41,879 nt of DNA. Source: a virus. Shown piece by piece: positions 18,840-26,222 of the stretch (position 1 is the first letter of the stretch; each line of letters opens with the position of its first letter). The notes beneath the pieces were generated by a model. It searched no databases. It was not told where the DNA came from and saw only the letters and a program-made list of their open reading frames with translations. Both the position numbers and the translations under genes were made by a program. The stretch spans positions 1 to 41,879 of IMG/VR virus record IMGVR_UViG_3300046821_000110; one strand, given 5' to 3'.

Positions 18840-19240
18840 TGAGCCACCTCACCAGATGCCAAACGGCACTTCAGCTCGTAGCCCATCAGCGGCCAGATGT
18901 CGTTCTCAGCCTGACGACGAGCCGCAATGCGACCAGCCTCGGCGTCGAAGTTCTCTGGAGAAGCACAGGCCGATTTACCAGTAACGGTAAAACCGTTCTG
19001 GAGTACCAGCACACAGAAGGTCAACAGACCCAATGCTGGATCAAGTGCAGGAGGGGTGGGGTCAGTGAACGGAGGTTCTTCCACCACATAGTCCATCACT
19101 GCACAACGGCTACCTTGCAGGGCCGTGAAGTAGTGAACGCTCTTGATGTTGGCCTGAATCATCGCCGGGGTGATGCGTGGTGCATTCAACCCTTTCTCTT
19201 TGAGCATCTGCTCAAATTCAGTATCAGTTGGGTTGCTCAT
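18836..19240 (-). CDS. Gp49-like phage protein
   Basis: 134 residues. The second half matches the Gp49 phage family pattern: LLTFCVLVLQNGFTVTGKSA, CASPENFDAE, then NDIWPLMGYELK. The N-terminal half includes ITPAMIQANIKSVHYF, also typical. The family is common in tailed phages and prophages next to DUF2829 proteins, but its function is not established. It overlaps the DUF2829 gene by four bases and the upstream gene by 17, so the set is probably translated together. Confidence 0.75.
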   Translation of the reverse strand: MSNPTDTEFEQMLKEKGLNAPRITPAMIQANIKSVHYFTALQGSRCAVMDYVVEEPPFTDPTPPALDPALGLLTFCVLVLQNGFTVTGKSACASPENFDAEAGRIAARRQAENDIWPLMGYELKCRLASGEVAQ

Positions 19241-19574
19241 CAGCAGCCCCCTGATCTTCTGGTGCAGGCTCTTCTTCAGCCTCAGTCATCTGGATCGGGA
19301 ACTGTTGAAACAGGCTCACCGCGATGGAAATACCAGCACGGAAGCCAACCATCTGCTCTGCATTGAGAGTGATGATCTCACCGGTATCGTGGTCAGTGAC
19401 CTCAACCGGGATTTCCGGAGGCACGTTCATGGCGTGCAGCAGTTGGCCCATACGGTTCTGGTGCCAGCCGAGCATGTGGAATACCACTTGATCGGTTGTT
19501 TCCAGCGGGATGGGTTCCTGCGGTGGAGCGGCCTCGGGTACTTCGTGGCCATTCAGGTTTTCTGGTTCGAGCAT
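19224..19574 (-). CDS. Conserved early protein of unknown function
   Basis: 116 residues, strongly acidic at both ends (Pro/Glu-rich), with a central domain (about 27-97) containing VVFHMLGWHQNRMGQLLHAM and VTDHDTGEIITLNAEQ. A very good ribosome binding site, GAGGAG six bases before the ATG, suggests strong expression. The 3' end overlaps the Gp49-like gene. No function recognised. Confidence 0.6.
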   Translation of the reverse strand: MLEPENLNGHEVPEAAPPQEPIPLETTDQVVFHMLGWHQNRMGQLLHAMNVPPEIPVEVTDHDTGEIITLNAEQMVGFRAGISIAVSLFQQFPIQMTEAEEEPAPEDQGAADEQPN

Positions 19575-19589
19575 TGCAGTCTCCTCAGA

Positions 19590-19799
19590 CTATTGGATGA
19601 CTCGGAGTTCGTTACGGGGAATCCACTGATCGTTGACTTTCACCGTACAACCAATGAATGCGACGTATCGCACTTCACGGTTGGTTTGGTTGCCGTACCA
19701 CGAACAGGAACCCCATGCCACAAGGCGGGTAACGAACCAAAGCAGTAGCAGGAGTAGGGCAAGACTGCCCCACACCCACTTCATCTTCGGCATCTTCAT
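19590..19799 (-). CDS. Small signal-anchored membrane protein
   Basis: 69 residues. A basic N-terminus (MKMPKMKW) precedes one membrane helix (about 9-28, SLALLLLLLWFV). A small outward-facing domain follows with Cys32, Cys51 and the pattern WIPRNELRV. Similar short proteins occur in many phages and prophages of Gram-negative hosts, function unknown. Its ATG overlaps the stop of the TerB-like gene (ATGA), so the two are coupled. Confidence 0.65.
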   Translation of the reverse strand: MKMPKMKWVWGSLALLLLLLWFVTRLVAWGSCSWYGNQTNREVRYVAFIGCTVKVNDQWIPRNELRVIQ

Positions 19800-20236
19800 A
19801 CCTGAAGGTAGTTCTCGATGCGAAGGCCGAGCATCATGCCAACATCGGTCAGCACTTTCAGCTCTTTATCGTCAATGGTGCCATCGGCCAGAGCAATGGT
19901 CAGGCCCACCAGGAACACGTCTTCGGCTTCACGGTTGTCGCCTTTAACGTCTTCGATTTCACGCATGATCTGTGACTTGCCGATCAGGAAGCCGGCGTCT
20001 TTCAGCATGGTGTTGTAGTTGTTGAAGGTTTCAGTGACTTCGCCACCAAAGCCTTTCAGTGCTGGGTTGTTGGCCAGTACTTTCTGGATTTTGTCGCCTT
20101 CGCTGACTGACAGATCACCGTCAGCCCAGCCGACTAGCAGAGCAATACCAACGGCAGCTTGCATCAGGTCACGTTTCTCGAAGTTGGTCACTTGACGGCT
20201 AACGAGTTTGGCTTTCTTTTTGAACATACCGAACAT
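19796..20236 (-). CDS. TerB-like domain protein
   Basis: 146 residues. Two helical repeats of TerB/DjlA type are visible: LLVGWADGDLSVSEGDKIQ (about 34-52) and LTIALADGTIDDKELKVLT (about 112-130). Each carries the acidic metal-binding pattern ADGxxxxxE/D. TerB domains occur in tellurite-resistance and stress systems and in phage proteins, and are thought to bind metal ions and partners. A role in phage stress response or host takeover is inference. AAAGGA lies about seven bases before the ATG. A terminator separates it from ssb upstream. Confidence 0.7.
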   Translation of the reverse strand: MFGMFKKKAKLVSRQVTNFEKRDLMQAAVGIALLVGWADGDLSVSEGDKIQKVLANNPALKGFGGEVTETFNNYNTMLKDAGFLIGKSQIMREIEDVKGDNREAEDVFLVGLTIALADGTIDDKELKVLTDVGMMLGLRIENYLQV

Positions 20237-20266
20237 TGCGATTTCCTTTAAAGGAGAGGTGTTGGC

Positions 20267-20292
20267 AAAAAAGCCCCCAAATGGGGGCTTTT
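20267..20292 (-). terminator. Rho-independent terminator after ssb
   Basis: Stem AAAAGCCCCC with GGGGGCTTTT and loop AAAT, followed leftward by T residues. It falls between ssb and the TerB-like gene, although all genes here run the same way. Either readthrough feeds the genes beyond it or they have their own promoter in the 30 bases that remain. Confidence 0.85.
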
Positions 20293-20312
20293 CTGTAGAC
20301 AGTGCTCAGCTA

Positions 20313-21053
20313 TTAGCTGAACAGGCTGTTCTGCGGCTTGGTAGTGCCAGTGGTGGCTGCGCCGGTAGCTTTAGGGGCACCTGCAGTGCCTGCAGTTTTG
20401 GTGGACTTGTCCTTGACCTGACCAACCCACTTCTTCTTCCAAGTCTCGATGAACACCGCTTCAGGTGCTTGAGCCAGAATTTCAGCAGTGGTCTTGCCGT
20501 CGCGCTCGCGGAACAGCTTATCCAGCTCGTTCTCTTCACGAGTTTCGCCGGTCGGCTCGTACTCGCCAGTGGATTCGTTTTTCTTGGTCTTGTCCACGAT
20601 CTGCTTGATCAGACCACCGAACACTTGCTTGCCGAGCAGCTCGGTCAGCATTTCCACGTTGGTCGGCACTTCAGCTTTGGCTTCGCTGGAGTACAGGTTG
20701 ACCACCTTGGTTTCGGTTTCCAGTTGGGCAATTTCTTTACCCACGGTCAGCAGGCACAGGCTGTTGGCCATGTTGAAGCCCGGCAGGTATTGCTTATCGC
20801 CGTTTTTGTCCACGTAGAAGTTCTTGCAGCCCTTGGCTTTGCCAGAGGTCATCCAGAACTGCTGACGGACATCTTTACCGTCTTCGGTGGTCAGGTGAAC
20901 CACAAGTGACAACGCCTCGCTGTCAGCCTTCTGCAGATAGGCCAGCTTGACGGTGAAGTTGTAGAGGTTGGTGTCCAGAACGAAACCACCACCTACCGAG
21001 TCTTTTTCGGAGGCGATGTCGTTGGAGGTAGCGAGGCTGGAGAGCAGAGACAT
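20313..21053 (-). CDS. Single-stranded DNA-binding protein (N4 gp45 type)
   Basis: 246 residues, close to the 265 of N4 SSB. The N-terminal part (about 20-120) alternates hydrophobic and polar residues like an OB-type beta barrel (NFTVKLAYLQKADSEALSLV). A helical region follows. The last 35 residues are a Lys/Thr/Gly/Ala-rich linker ending QNSLFS. Identification rests on length, layout and its place in the N4-type replication block. In N4 this protein coats replicating DNA, aids recombination and activates late transcription by host RNA polymerase, for which its extreme C-terminus is needed. AGGAAA precedes the ATG. The SLFS tip is shared with two other proteins in this window. Confidence 0.8.
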   Translation of the reverse strand: MSLLSSLATSNDIASEKDSVGGGFVLDTNLYNFTVKLAYLQKADSEALSLVVHLTTEDGKDVRQQFWMTSGKAKGCKNFYVDKNGDKQYLPGFNMANSLCLLTVGKEIAQLETETKVVNLYSSEAKAEVPTNVEMLTELLGKQVFGGLIKQIVDKTKKNESTGEYEPTGETREENELDKLFRERDGKTTAEILAQAPEAVFIETWKKKWVGQVKDKSTKTAGTAGAPKATGAATTGTTKPQNSLFS

Positions 21054-21083
21054 GGTGTTTTCCTTTTGAGGAGGTTGGGTGGG

Positions 21084-21815
21084 TTAAGCGTAGTAATGGT
21101 GCAGACGGTCAAGAACCATCTGCATATCGTTGTCCATGTAAGTCTCTTTGTTTTCAAAGAGGCCCATGGGGCCGCGCAGACGTTCGGAGACAGTCTCCTT
21201 GGTCAGCTTGGTTTGGAAGACGTATTTGAAGCCGAGGGCTTCGTCTTCCGGAGAGATGTTCAACATCGGGTTGGCGTAGTCCTTCAAGGACTTCAGTGCC
21301 ACCTTTTTGCTGGCGATCACGATGGAGAAGAACGATTCCAGACCAACACCTTTCAGTGCGCCTTTGATCGGCACGTAGGTCTCCATGACCATCTCGGACT
21401 CGTTGATGTCCGATTTGGTGTGAGCAATGAAGATCACGTTCTTGGTCGAACGGGCAACGTACTGTTGCATCAGGTTTTTGCAGAACTGGGCATAGTTGCC
21501 CCATGCCTGCATGGTGTTGGTGGAGGGGATCACGTAAACCGACTCGTACATTTCCATGAGGAATGTCAGAGAATCCACGACGATGGTGTGGATTTCAGGC
21601 TTGGTCTCGGCATGATCGAATGCCTCGTAGACCTGAAGCGGATCGGTGATGGTGAACTCCTTGAACTTGGAGCGGAACGGCAGTTTCTTGCCGGCTTCAC
21701 AGTTCAGGTACATCACCCCTTCAGGGTTTTTCAGCTTGGACAGGCTGGCCGATTTACCGGTGGCAGACTTGCCAACGAGCAACACAAGGTTGTCGTTCAC
21801 TTGAGATTGAGACAT
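21084..21815 (-). CDS. RecA-like P-loop ATPase (Sak4 / N4 gp44 type)
   Basis: 243 residues. Walker A is GKSATGKSASL (G15-S22) and Walker B is HTIVVDSLTF (D81). After that, VIFIAHTKSD provides the sensor-like polar strand of RecA cores. Short, single-domain RecA-like ATPases encoded beside SSB belong to the Sak4 group, which works with SSB in strand annealing and recombination. AAGGAAG lies eight bases before the ATG. A likely virion-polymerase hairpin promoter starts transcription only about 23 bases upstream, so this gene heads its own transcript with ssb behind it. Confidence 0.85.
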   Translation of the reverse strand: MSQSQVNDNLVLLVGKSATGKSASLSKLKNPEGVMYLNCEAGKKLPFRSKFKEFTITDPLQVYEAFDHAETKPEIHTIVVDSLTFLMEMYESVYVIPSTNTMQAWGNYAQFCKNLMQQYVARSTKNVIFIAHTKSDINESEMVMETYVPIKGALKGVGLESFFSIVIASKKVALKSLKDYANPMLNISPEDEALGFKYVFQTKLTKETVSERLRGPMGLFENKETYMDNDMQMVLDRLHHYYA

Positions 21816-21833
21816 GGAAGGCTTCCTTGAATT

Positions 21834-21856
21834 TTCACCAACCGCCCGGAGGGCGG
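21834..21856 (-). promoter_or_regulatory. Putative virion-RNA-polymerase hairpin promoter
   Basis: On the plus (template) strand TTCACC and AA are followed by stem CCGCCC (21842-21847), loop GGA and stem GGGCGG (21851-21856). N4 promoters have a 5-7 bp stem, a three-base purine loop, and a template C about 11 bases from the loop centre. Here that base is C21838. Transcription would run leftward, beginning GGTGAA, into the RecA-like ATPase gene. The same flank and loop occur at 26181-26203. Confidence 0.72.
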
Positions 21857-21872
21857 CTGATTCTACTGAGAA

Positions 21873-21894
21873 AGGGTCTTCGGAAGAAGACCCT
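21873..21894 (-). terminator. Hairpin terminator after the primase-helicase gene
   Basis: A 9-bp perfect stem (AGGGTCTTC with GAAGACCCT), four-base loop. On the minus strand it is followed by TTTCTC, a weak T run. It lies just before the hairpin promoter of the next unit, so it probably separates two transcripts. Confidence 0.6.
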
Positions 21895-21899
21895 AATGG

Positions 21900-24080
21900 T
21901 TACGGCTGAGCTACTGCTTGAGCCTTCTTCACCAGTGCCTTACCAACGGTGACCATGATCGAGTTCATGATCTCCATTTCATCCAGCTTGTCAGCTAGCT
22001 TGTCATTGAGGTTCAGCACACGTTGACGAATGGTTTCGTAATCGTGGCCGGTGTCCACCATGATGTAGGCATAGCGCAGCAGCTGATTGTTACGGTTGCC
22101 GTCACCAGTGTTGGTCATCACCCAGCGTTCCAAGCTATCCATGGAGTGCAGAGTGTTCATCTGGTTCTTGCGATCCTCGTTCTTGCTGGTCTTCGGAATG
22201 AAGGGCAATACGTCAAGGAGCTGACCGTCGGTGTATTCACAGTGACCGTTATGGCTCAGCCATTTACGGGCTACCTGCCCTGTCGATTCGTCCACCTTGA
22301 AAGGCATCCACTCGAACAGGTTGGACATGAACTCCTTGTAGTCCTTGGCGTCGAGCTTCAGCTCGAAGTTGGTTGGCAGGATGATCCGGAAACGATCCGT
22401 TGCAGGCTTGTTGGCTTCAGCCACCTGATGACGCTTGGTGGTGTAGTACAAGGCTTTGTAGTCCTTGAGCAGCAGCTTGGCCGTGTTGAGGCTGACCTCA
22501 CCGTCCACGTCGATCACCACCATGTTGAAGCCGGGGATGTAGTTGTCCCCGTTACGGTAACCATCCTTGAGGTGGTGAGCTACCCAGTGAAGCCCTTGGT
22601 TCTGGGTGAGCTTGGTCAAATGCTCGAAGGGGGCATAGTCGTTGTTGAAGCCAACCGTAATGTCGCCACTGTAGCTGACGATCATCTTTTCCAAGTCGGT
22701 CTCTTTCAGCGACTCACCACGCAGGAACTCGATCCCATCGTTGAAGGCTTTCTTGATGATGATGTTGTTCTTGTAGCCATAGGCAATGGCCAGTGTGAGC
22801 ATTTCCTGCTTCTGGCTCGCAGAGCCTTTGTAAAACGGCAGGTCTTCTACCAGATCAGCCTGAGTGACTTCCATGCCGATGTTGGCCAGATACTTGGCCA
22901 GCTTCACATACGGACGATCACGCGCCAGCATGCGATTGAACGCCTCACCGGAGTCCTCTACCAGTTTGATGGCGTTGTACAGGTGAGCTTCAGTCAGCTC
23001 GGGGCTGTCGTCCACGAACGCATAGGCACCTGCCAGTTTGAGAGCCTTAAAGTAACGGTGACTCAGCTCAGCCTTTTGCAGCTCGTGGTGTTCACCAAGC
23101 TCTTCTGCATCACGCTCGCACTGCAACTTGTATTCGATCATCAGCAGGGCTGTGGCCTTACTCATGACCAACTTCTTGTTGGCATTGATGATGTTGGCCA
23201 ACGATTCCAGTTTGTCAGCGAGATCGCTTAGGAACTGGTTATTCGTGGTGTTTGTCATCACGTCGAATACTTGTTGTGCCGTGACGCTAAGGTCTTTCGA
23301 CGCTTTTTTCAGGTAGCCAAACAAGCAGCGTCGGGCATAGCCGGTCTCCAACATTTCCATCAGGTGCTGCTCAGTAACTGCACCGTCAAACAGCTTGGAC
23401 GGTGTACCGAATAGCATCATGTTGGTTGGAGTCATGCCCCGAATTTCTTCGTGGCGATGGCTGTCGGAGGTGGATTTAACCAACTTGGTCTTGACCTTAC
23501 CCTTGTCGTACAACTCAAGGAATGTGGTCAGCACCTCAGTGTTGCCCATCATGTTGGAGCCGATTTCGTCGATCTCCAGATTGACCGAGCCGGCATTGGC
23601 CATCAGCAGCTTGTGACGCATCTGCTTCACAGCCGGCGAAGTGCCGGAGTCAAAACTGAACAGCAGGTTACCCAGACTGTCGAACTCTTTGGTGACACGC
23701 ACCAATTCTTCGTCGGGGTCAGTCTGCTTGCGAGTGGCCCGCTTGTGGGCAATCTGAGGCAGGTTACGTTCAGCCATCACCGGAAAGGTCTCTTCCAAGA
23801 ACCGTTCACGGAATTGGGACATCACCTCGTCTTCAATGATCGACGTGGAGAAGCCCTTACCAGTGCCTGACGGCGACAGGTTGATGGCATACAAGTTGAC
23901 CGGAATGTCACCCCGATCAGGGGTGGCAATGATGCAACGCATCTGGGCAGCGGCCACCGCCCATGTGTAGCCCACCAGTACCCGGAAGAACAACGGTTCG
24001 GTGTTCTGTGTCCGTGAACAAAGCAGCTGAACCAGCTGCTCTGAAGTAGGGTGGTATTCCATTTGGGATACAGGAAGCAT
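21900..24080 (-). CDS. Primase-helicase with N-terminal ATPase and C-terminal AEP-like domain (N4 gp42 type)
   Basis: 726 residues from ATG 24080, chosen because AAGGAG lies six bases upstream; a TTG at 24101 is in frame but would overlap the nuclease gene. The N-terminal half is a P-loop ATPase with Walker A SPSGTGKGFS (about 70-79) and Walker B NLEIDEIG (D171/E172), like the DUF3987 helicase-related proteins. The C-terminal half has MVVIDVDGE (D524, D526), then YYTTKRHQ, then TDRFRIILP. This order is the DxD, xH and following strand pattern of archaeo-eukaryotic primases. It should prime and unwind DNA for replication. ATPase before primase reverses the usual order of fused primase-helicases. 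The primase call is inference. Confidence 0.75.
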   Translation of the reverse strand: MLPVSQMEYHPTSEQLVQLLCSRTQNTEPLFFRVLVGYTWAVAAAQMRCIIATPDRGDIPVNLYAINLSPSGTGKGFSTSIIEDEVMSQFRERFLEETFPVMAERNLPQIAHKRATRKQTDPDEELVRVTKEFDSLGNLLFSFDSGTSPAVKQMRHKLLMANAGSVNLEIDEIGSNMMGNTEVLTTFLELYDKGKVKTKLVKSTSDSHRHEEIRGMTPTNMMLFGTPSKLFDGAVTEQHLMEMLETGYARRCLFGYLKKASKDLSVTAQQVFDVMTNTTNNQFLSDLADKLESLANIINANKKLVMSKATALLMIEYKLQCERDAEELGEHHELQKAELSHRYFKALKLAGAYAFVDDSPELTEAHLYNAIKLVEDSGEAFNRMLARDRPYVKLAKYLANIGMEVTQADLVEDLPFYKGSASQKQEMLTLAIAYGYKNNIIIKKAFNDGIEFLRGESLKETDLEKMIVSYSGDITVGFNNDYAPFEHLTKLTQNQGLHWVAHHLKDGYRNGDNYIPGFNMVVIDVDGEVSLNTAKLLLKDYKALYYTTKRHQVAEANKPATDRFRIILPTNFELKLDAKDYKEFMSNLFEWMPFKVDESTGQVARKWLSHNGHCEYTDGQLLDVLPFIPKTSKNEDRKNQMNTLHSMDSLERWVMTNTGDGNRNNQLLRYAYIMVDTGHDYETIRQRVLNLNDKLADKLDEMEIMNSIMVTVGKALVKKAQAVAQP

Positions 24081-24090
24081 GGGGTACTCC

Positions 24091-25083
24091 TTAAACGTCA
24101 AGATCGCCAGAAGCGATCAAGTCCTGTGCCTGCTTGCAGACCGGAAAGGCTGGACAATAAAGGCATGCTTTAGCCTTACCGGGGATTTCAACGACACGCC
24201 CGACGTTACCGTCCTGAGCCATACGGAGGTATGCCTCTTGCTTGTCATCGAAGTTCTTGGTGGAACGCCCGCCCTTGGCAATGGCTTCGGGGTTCTTGTA
24301 ATACTTCCACGCTGGTTCAGATCGCCACAGCTCTTCATCCGTGCAACGAGGTAGCTCGTCTTGAGGAGCATCGAAGAATTTGTCCATCAGGCTCAGGCGC
24401 CCACGGATGAAGTTCTCAGTCTCAGATAGAGACATCAGCTCCAGTTTCCGTTCCAGAGTCCGCTGCTGTGGGTAGTTCGGGTTGGCCCGGGCCATGGCTG
24501 CTGACCAGTCAGTGAAAATGAACTGGATAGCCATGACCGGCGAAGTGATGATCTTCGGGTTGAGCCAACGGTAAATGGAACCTTGCAGGATGTAGTCTTT
24601 GTCTTTGGTGTTGTTCATCCATGTGAACACTCCGGTGGACTTGAAGTCCTCCAGACGACCATCACCTACAAAGTCGTATTTACCCGACACCTTGTAGCCT
24701 GCGATTTCTCGCATGCTGCGCTGTTCCAGATAGACCGGAATGTCCCCTTCCTTGAGGGTGTCTGGATCAGGATTAACCTTGATCCGGGCAATCAGCGATT
24801 CCGGATAGCCCATCTTGGCCAGAGCCTTACTTGGGTCATTGACCCACGAACGCTCGATAGCATCATGCAGAGCACTACCCATACGGGATTGGGTCAGACT
24901 GACCACTTCCACAAGGTCTTTACCGAATGGCACTCGATGAGCCAGTGCCAGTTGACGTATCGGCTTCAGCAGGGAAGTAGCCGAAATGGTTTTCTCCCCT
25001 GACTGATAGTCGTAGTTGTCAGTAGCCAGAAACACTGCCATGGACAACGGTACGTTTGCATTGTTGGTGTATTTACGACGCAT
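24091..25083 (-). CDS. Cas4/RecB-like PD-(D/E)XK nuclease with iron-sulfur-type cysteines
   Basis: 330 residues. An early helix has the His of RecB-type nucleases (MGSALHDAIERSW). The catalytic core is SGKYDFVGDGRLEDFKST, giving the D and the DxK of the PD-(D/E)XK motif. One cysteine in LPRCTDEELWR plus three near the C-terminus (ACLYCPAFPVCKQA, spaced C-x2-C-x5-C) match the four-cysteine iron-sulfur clamp of Cas4 and AddB nucleases. It would resect DNA ends for recombination with the RecA-like ATPase and SSB, or degrade host DNA. Its stop lies 11 bases before the primase-helicase start. Syntenic with the gp43 region of N4, though equivalence was not tested. Confidence 0.85.
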   Translation of the reverse strand: MRRKYTNNANVPLSMAVFLATDNYDYQSGEKTISATSLLKPIRQLALAHRVPFGKDLVEVVSLTQSRMGSALHDAIERSWVNDPSKALAKMGYPESLIARIKVNPDPDTLKEGDIPVYLEQRSMREIAGYKVSGKYDFVGDGRLEDFKSTGVFTWMNNTKDKDYILQGSIYRWLNPKIITSPVMAIQFIFTDWSAAMARANPNYPQQRTLERKLELMSLSETENFIRGRLSLMDKFFDAPQDELPRCTDEELWRSEPAWKYYKNPEAIAKGGRSTKNFDDKQEAYLRMAQDGNVGRVVEIPGKAKACLYCPAFPVCKQAQDLIASGDLDV

Positions 25084-25303
25084 GAGGTGCTTTCTCCGAA
25101 GGTGGTCGAAAGTAGACAGAGACCATCACATGCCACCCGAATAGGTTGAAGAAGGTCTTCTTCATACTGGGTAGCCGTGGGTCAAGATGATCCTCGCAAC
25201 AAGTTAGAATCTGTATTACCGCATTCTTCATTCCGGGAACGGGTAGAAGGATGAAATACTGCGTCACGAAGCGAGGGAAAAAGCGATTCAGTATCCGCAG
25301 CAT
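25073..25303 (-). CDS. Small protein of unknown function
   Basis: 76 residues, hydrophobic and basic (MLRILNRFFPRFVTQYFILL), with a Cys-Cys pair in LTCCEDHLD. No family recognised. The case for a real gene is a strong ribosome binding site, AGGAG six bases before the ATG, and a tight fit: it starts nine bases after the upstream stop and overlaps the nuclease start by 11 bases. It may exist partly to couple translation to the nuclease. Confidence 0.5.
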   Translation of the reverse strand: MLRILNRFFPRFVTQYFILLPVPGMKNAVIQILTCCEDHLDPRLPSMKKTFFNLFGWHVMVSVYFRPPSEKAPHAS

Positions 25304-25312
25304 CGGCTACTC

Positions 25313-25666
25313 CTATCGGTCTTTGTTGATTTCAAGCCAGCGATTCAAGGTATCGCGGGCTTCACGAATGTCATCGAACTTCGACTTGCCCCCAGTGCGA
25401 ACACCGGACAGCAGCAGCTTCTTGCTGGCATGGTGAATACAGCCACTGTGATCATTGATCTCGAACCGGTCGTGAACAATGTACACATCGGCCTCATCTA
25501 TGCCGGTGAAGTCCTTGTAATACTTGGGGTACAGCTCAGCCATGCTGGATTTCATGACCTTTTCACTGGTTCCAATGACTAATTTGTCACTGCAGCCAAA
25601 ACAGAAGTCACTCGTGTTATCCGAAGATAGGGTGACTGTGCAACCAATCGCTTTACATGTCTTCAT
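25313..25666 (-). CDS. Zinc-finger protein with DUF3310-like C-terminus
   Basis: 117 residues. The N-terminus carries four cysteines (C4, C9, then C22 and C25 in CFGC), a likely zinc knuckle. The C-terminal part, GCIHHASKKLLLSG then KSKFDDIREARDTLNRWLE, resembles DUF3310. That family includes the T7 gp1.7 nucleotide kinase and SaV-like phage proteins. The match is by eye and not strong. It is an early gene in the replication operon, in line with a nucleotide or replication role. Confidence 0.5.
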   Translation of the reverse strand: MKTCKAIGCTVTLSSDNTSDFCFGCSDKLVIGTSEKVMKSSMAELYPKYYKDFTGIDEADVYIVHDRFEINDHSGCIHHASKKLLLSGVRTGGKSKFDDIREARDTLNRWLEINKDR

Positions 25667-25686
25667 GTGCTACCTGGATGTTGGGT

Positions 25687-26109
25687 TTAAGGTTGGAGTT
25701 CTACTGGTTCGCTTCCTGCTATCTTCGCCAGATGCCGATGGATCATCGTCATGGCTAGTTTGGTTGCCTTGATGTACTTCTGAGCCTGACGCTGCTCAAT
25801 GTTCATCAGCTTCATCACTTCACGAGTGTTGATCATCTCAACACATTGCAGAATGTTGTAGAGCCTTGAGGCGCTTAGCGGGACAGAATTTCCATAATCC
25901 AACCGCACAACACCCTGAATGATGTCGTCTACCCAACAAGTTGGATGCCCAATCTCTTTGTCTTGCATAAATGCCAGAAGACCATTGGGTATGTTGCGGG
26001 AGCGTGGCTGAGGGGATGAGTCTGCGATGTTGGCATAGCGGATTCGATCTACTCCCGCCTTGCCCAAACGGGCACACAACGTAGGCATTTGGTCGATGGG
26101 GTAGGTCAA
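25687..26109 (-). CDS. Putative DNA-binding early protein, first gene of the replication operon
   Basis: 140 residues from a TTG start at 26109; AGAAGGAG lies eight bases upstream, which decides this start over the first internal ATG. The C-terminal third, TREVMKLMNIEQRQAQKYIKA, has the look of a helix-turn-helix. The N-terminal part contains SRNIPNGLLAF and a Trp-Asp-Asp segment of unknown role. As the first gene behind a hairpin promoter it may be regulatory or replicative. Function unproven. Confidence 0.6.
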   Translation of the reverse strand: MTYPIDQMPTLCARLGKAGVDRIRYANIADSSPQPRSRNIPNGLLAFMQDKEIGHPTCWVDDIIQGVVRLDYGNSVPLSASRLYNILQCVEMINTREVMKLMNIEQRQAQKYIKATKLAMTMIHRHLAKIAGSEPVELQP

Positions 26110-26154
26110 AAATCAGCTCCTTCTAAAACGTCGCATAATCTAAGGGGAACCCTT
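26110..26154 (-). promoter_or_regulatory. Leader of the replication operon with hairpin
   Basis: Between the putative start point (26185/26186) and the TTG at 26109 lies a leader of about 76 bases. It contains AAGGG-GAA-CCCTT (26142-26154). On the RNA, CCCC upstream can pair with the GGGG that follows. The strong Shine-Dalgarno AGAAGGAG closes the leader. The hairpins could modulate translation or protect the 5' end. Its first 20 bases resemble sequence near 17091-17112. Confidence 0.45.
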
Positions 26155-26180
26155 CTCCCCCTCTTACTGGGGATTACAGG

Positions 26181-26203
26181 TTCACCAAGCGCAGGGACTG
26201 CGC
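26181..26203 (-). promoter_or_regulatory. Putative virion-RNA-polymerase hairpin promoter
   Basis: On the plus (template) strand TTCACC and AA are followed by stem GCGCAG (26189-26194), loop GGA and stem CTGCGC (26198-26203). Layout, loop and flank equal those at 21834-21856. In N4 the hairpin lies 3' of the start on the template strand, so transcription would run leftward from C26185/26186, beginning GGTGAACC, into the replication operon. A second pairing, ATTACAGG (26173-26180) with CCTGTAAT (26223-26230), encloses the hairpin. Confidence 0.75.
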
Positions 26204-26222
26204 CTCAATTCCTCTCCAGCAT

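Noticed and set aside
22023-23231. 402-codon rightward open frame
   Set aside because: Fully antisense to the primase-helicase gene, which has Walker and DxD motifs and a ribosome binding site; the opposite frame has none.
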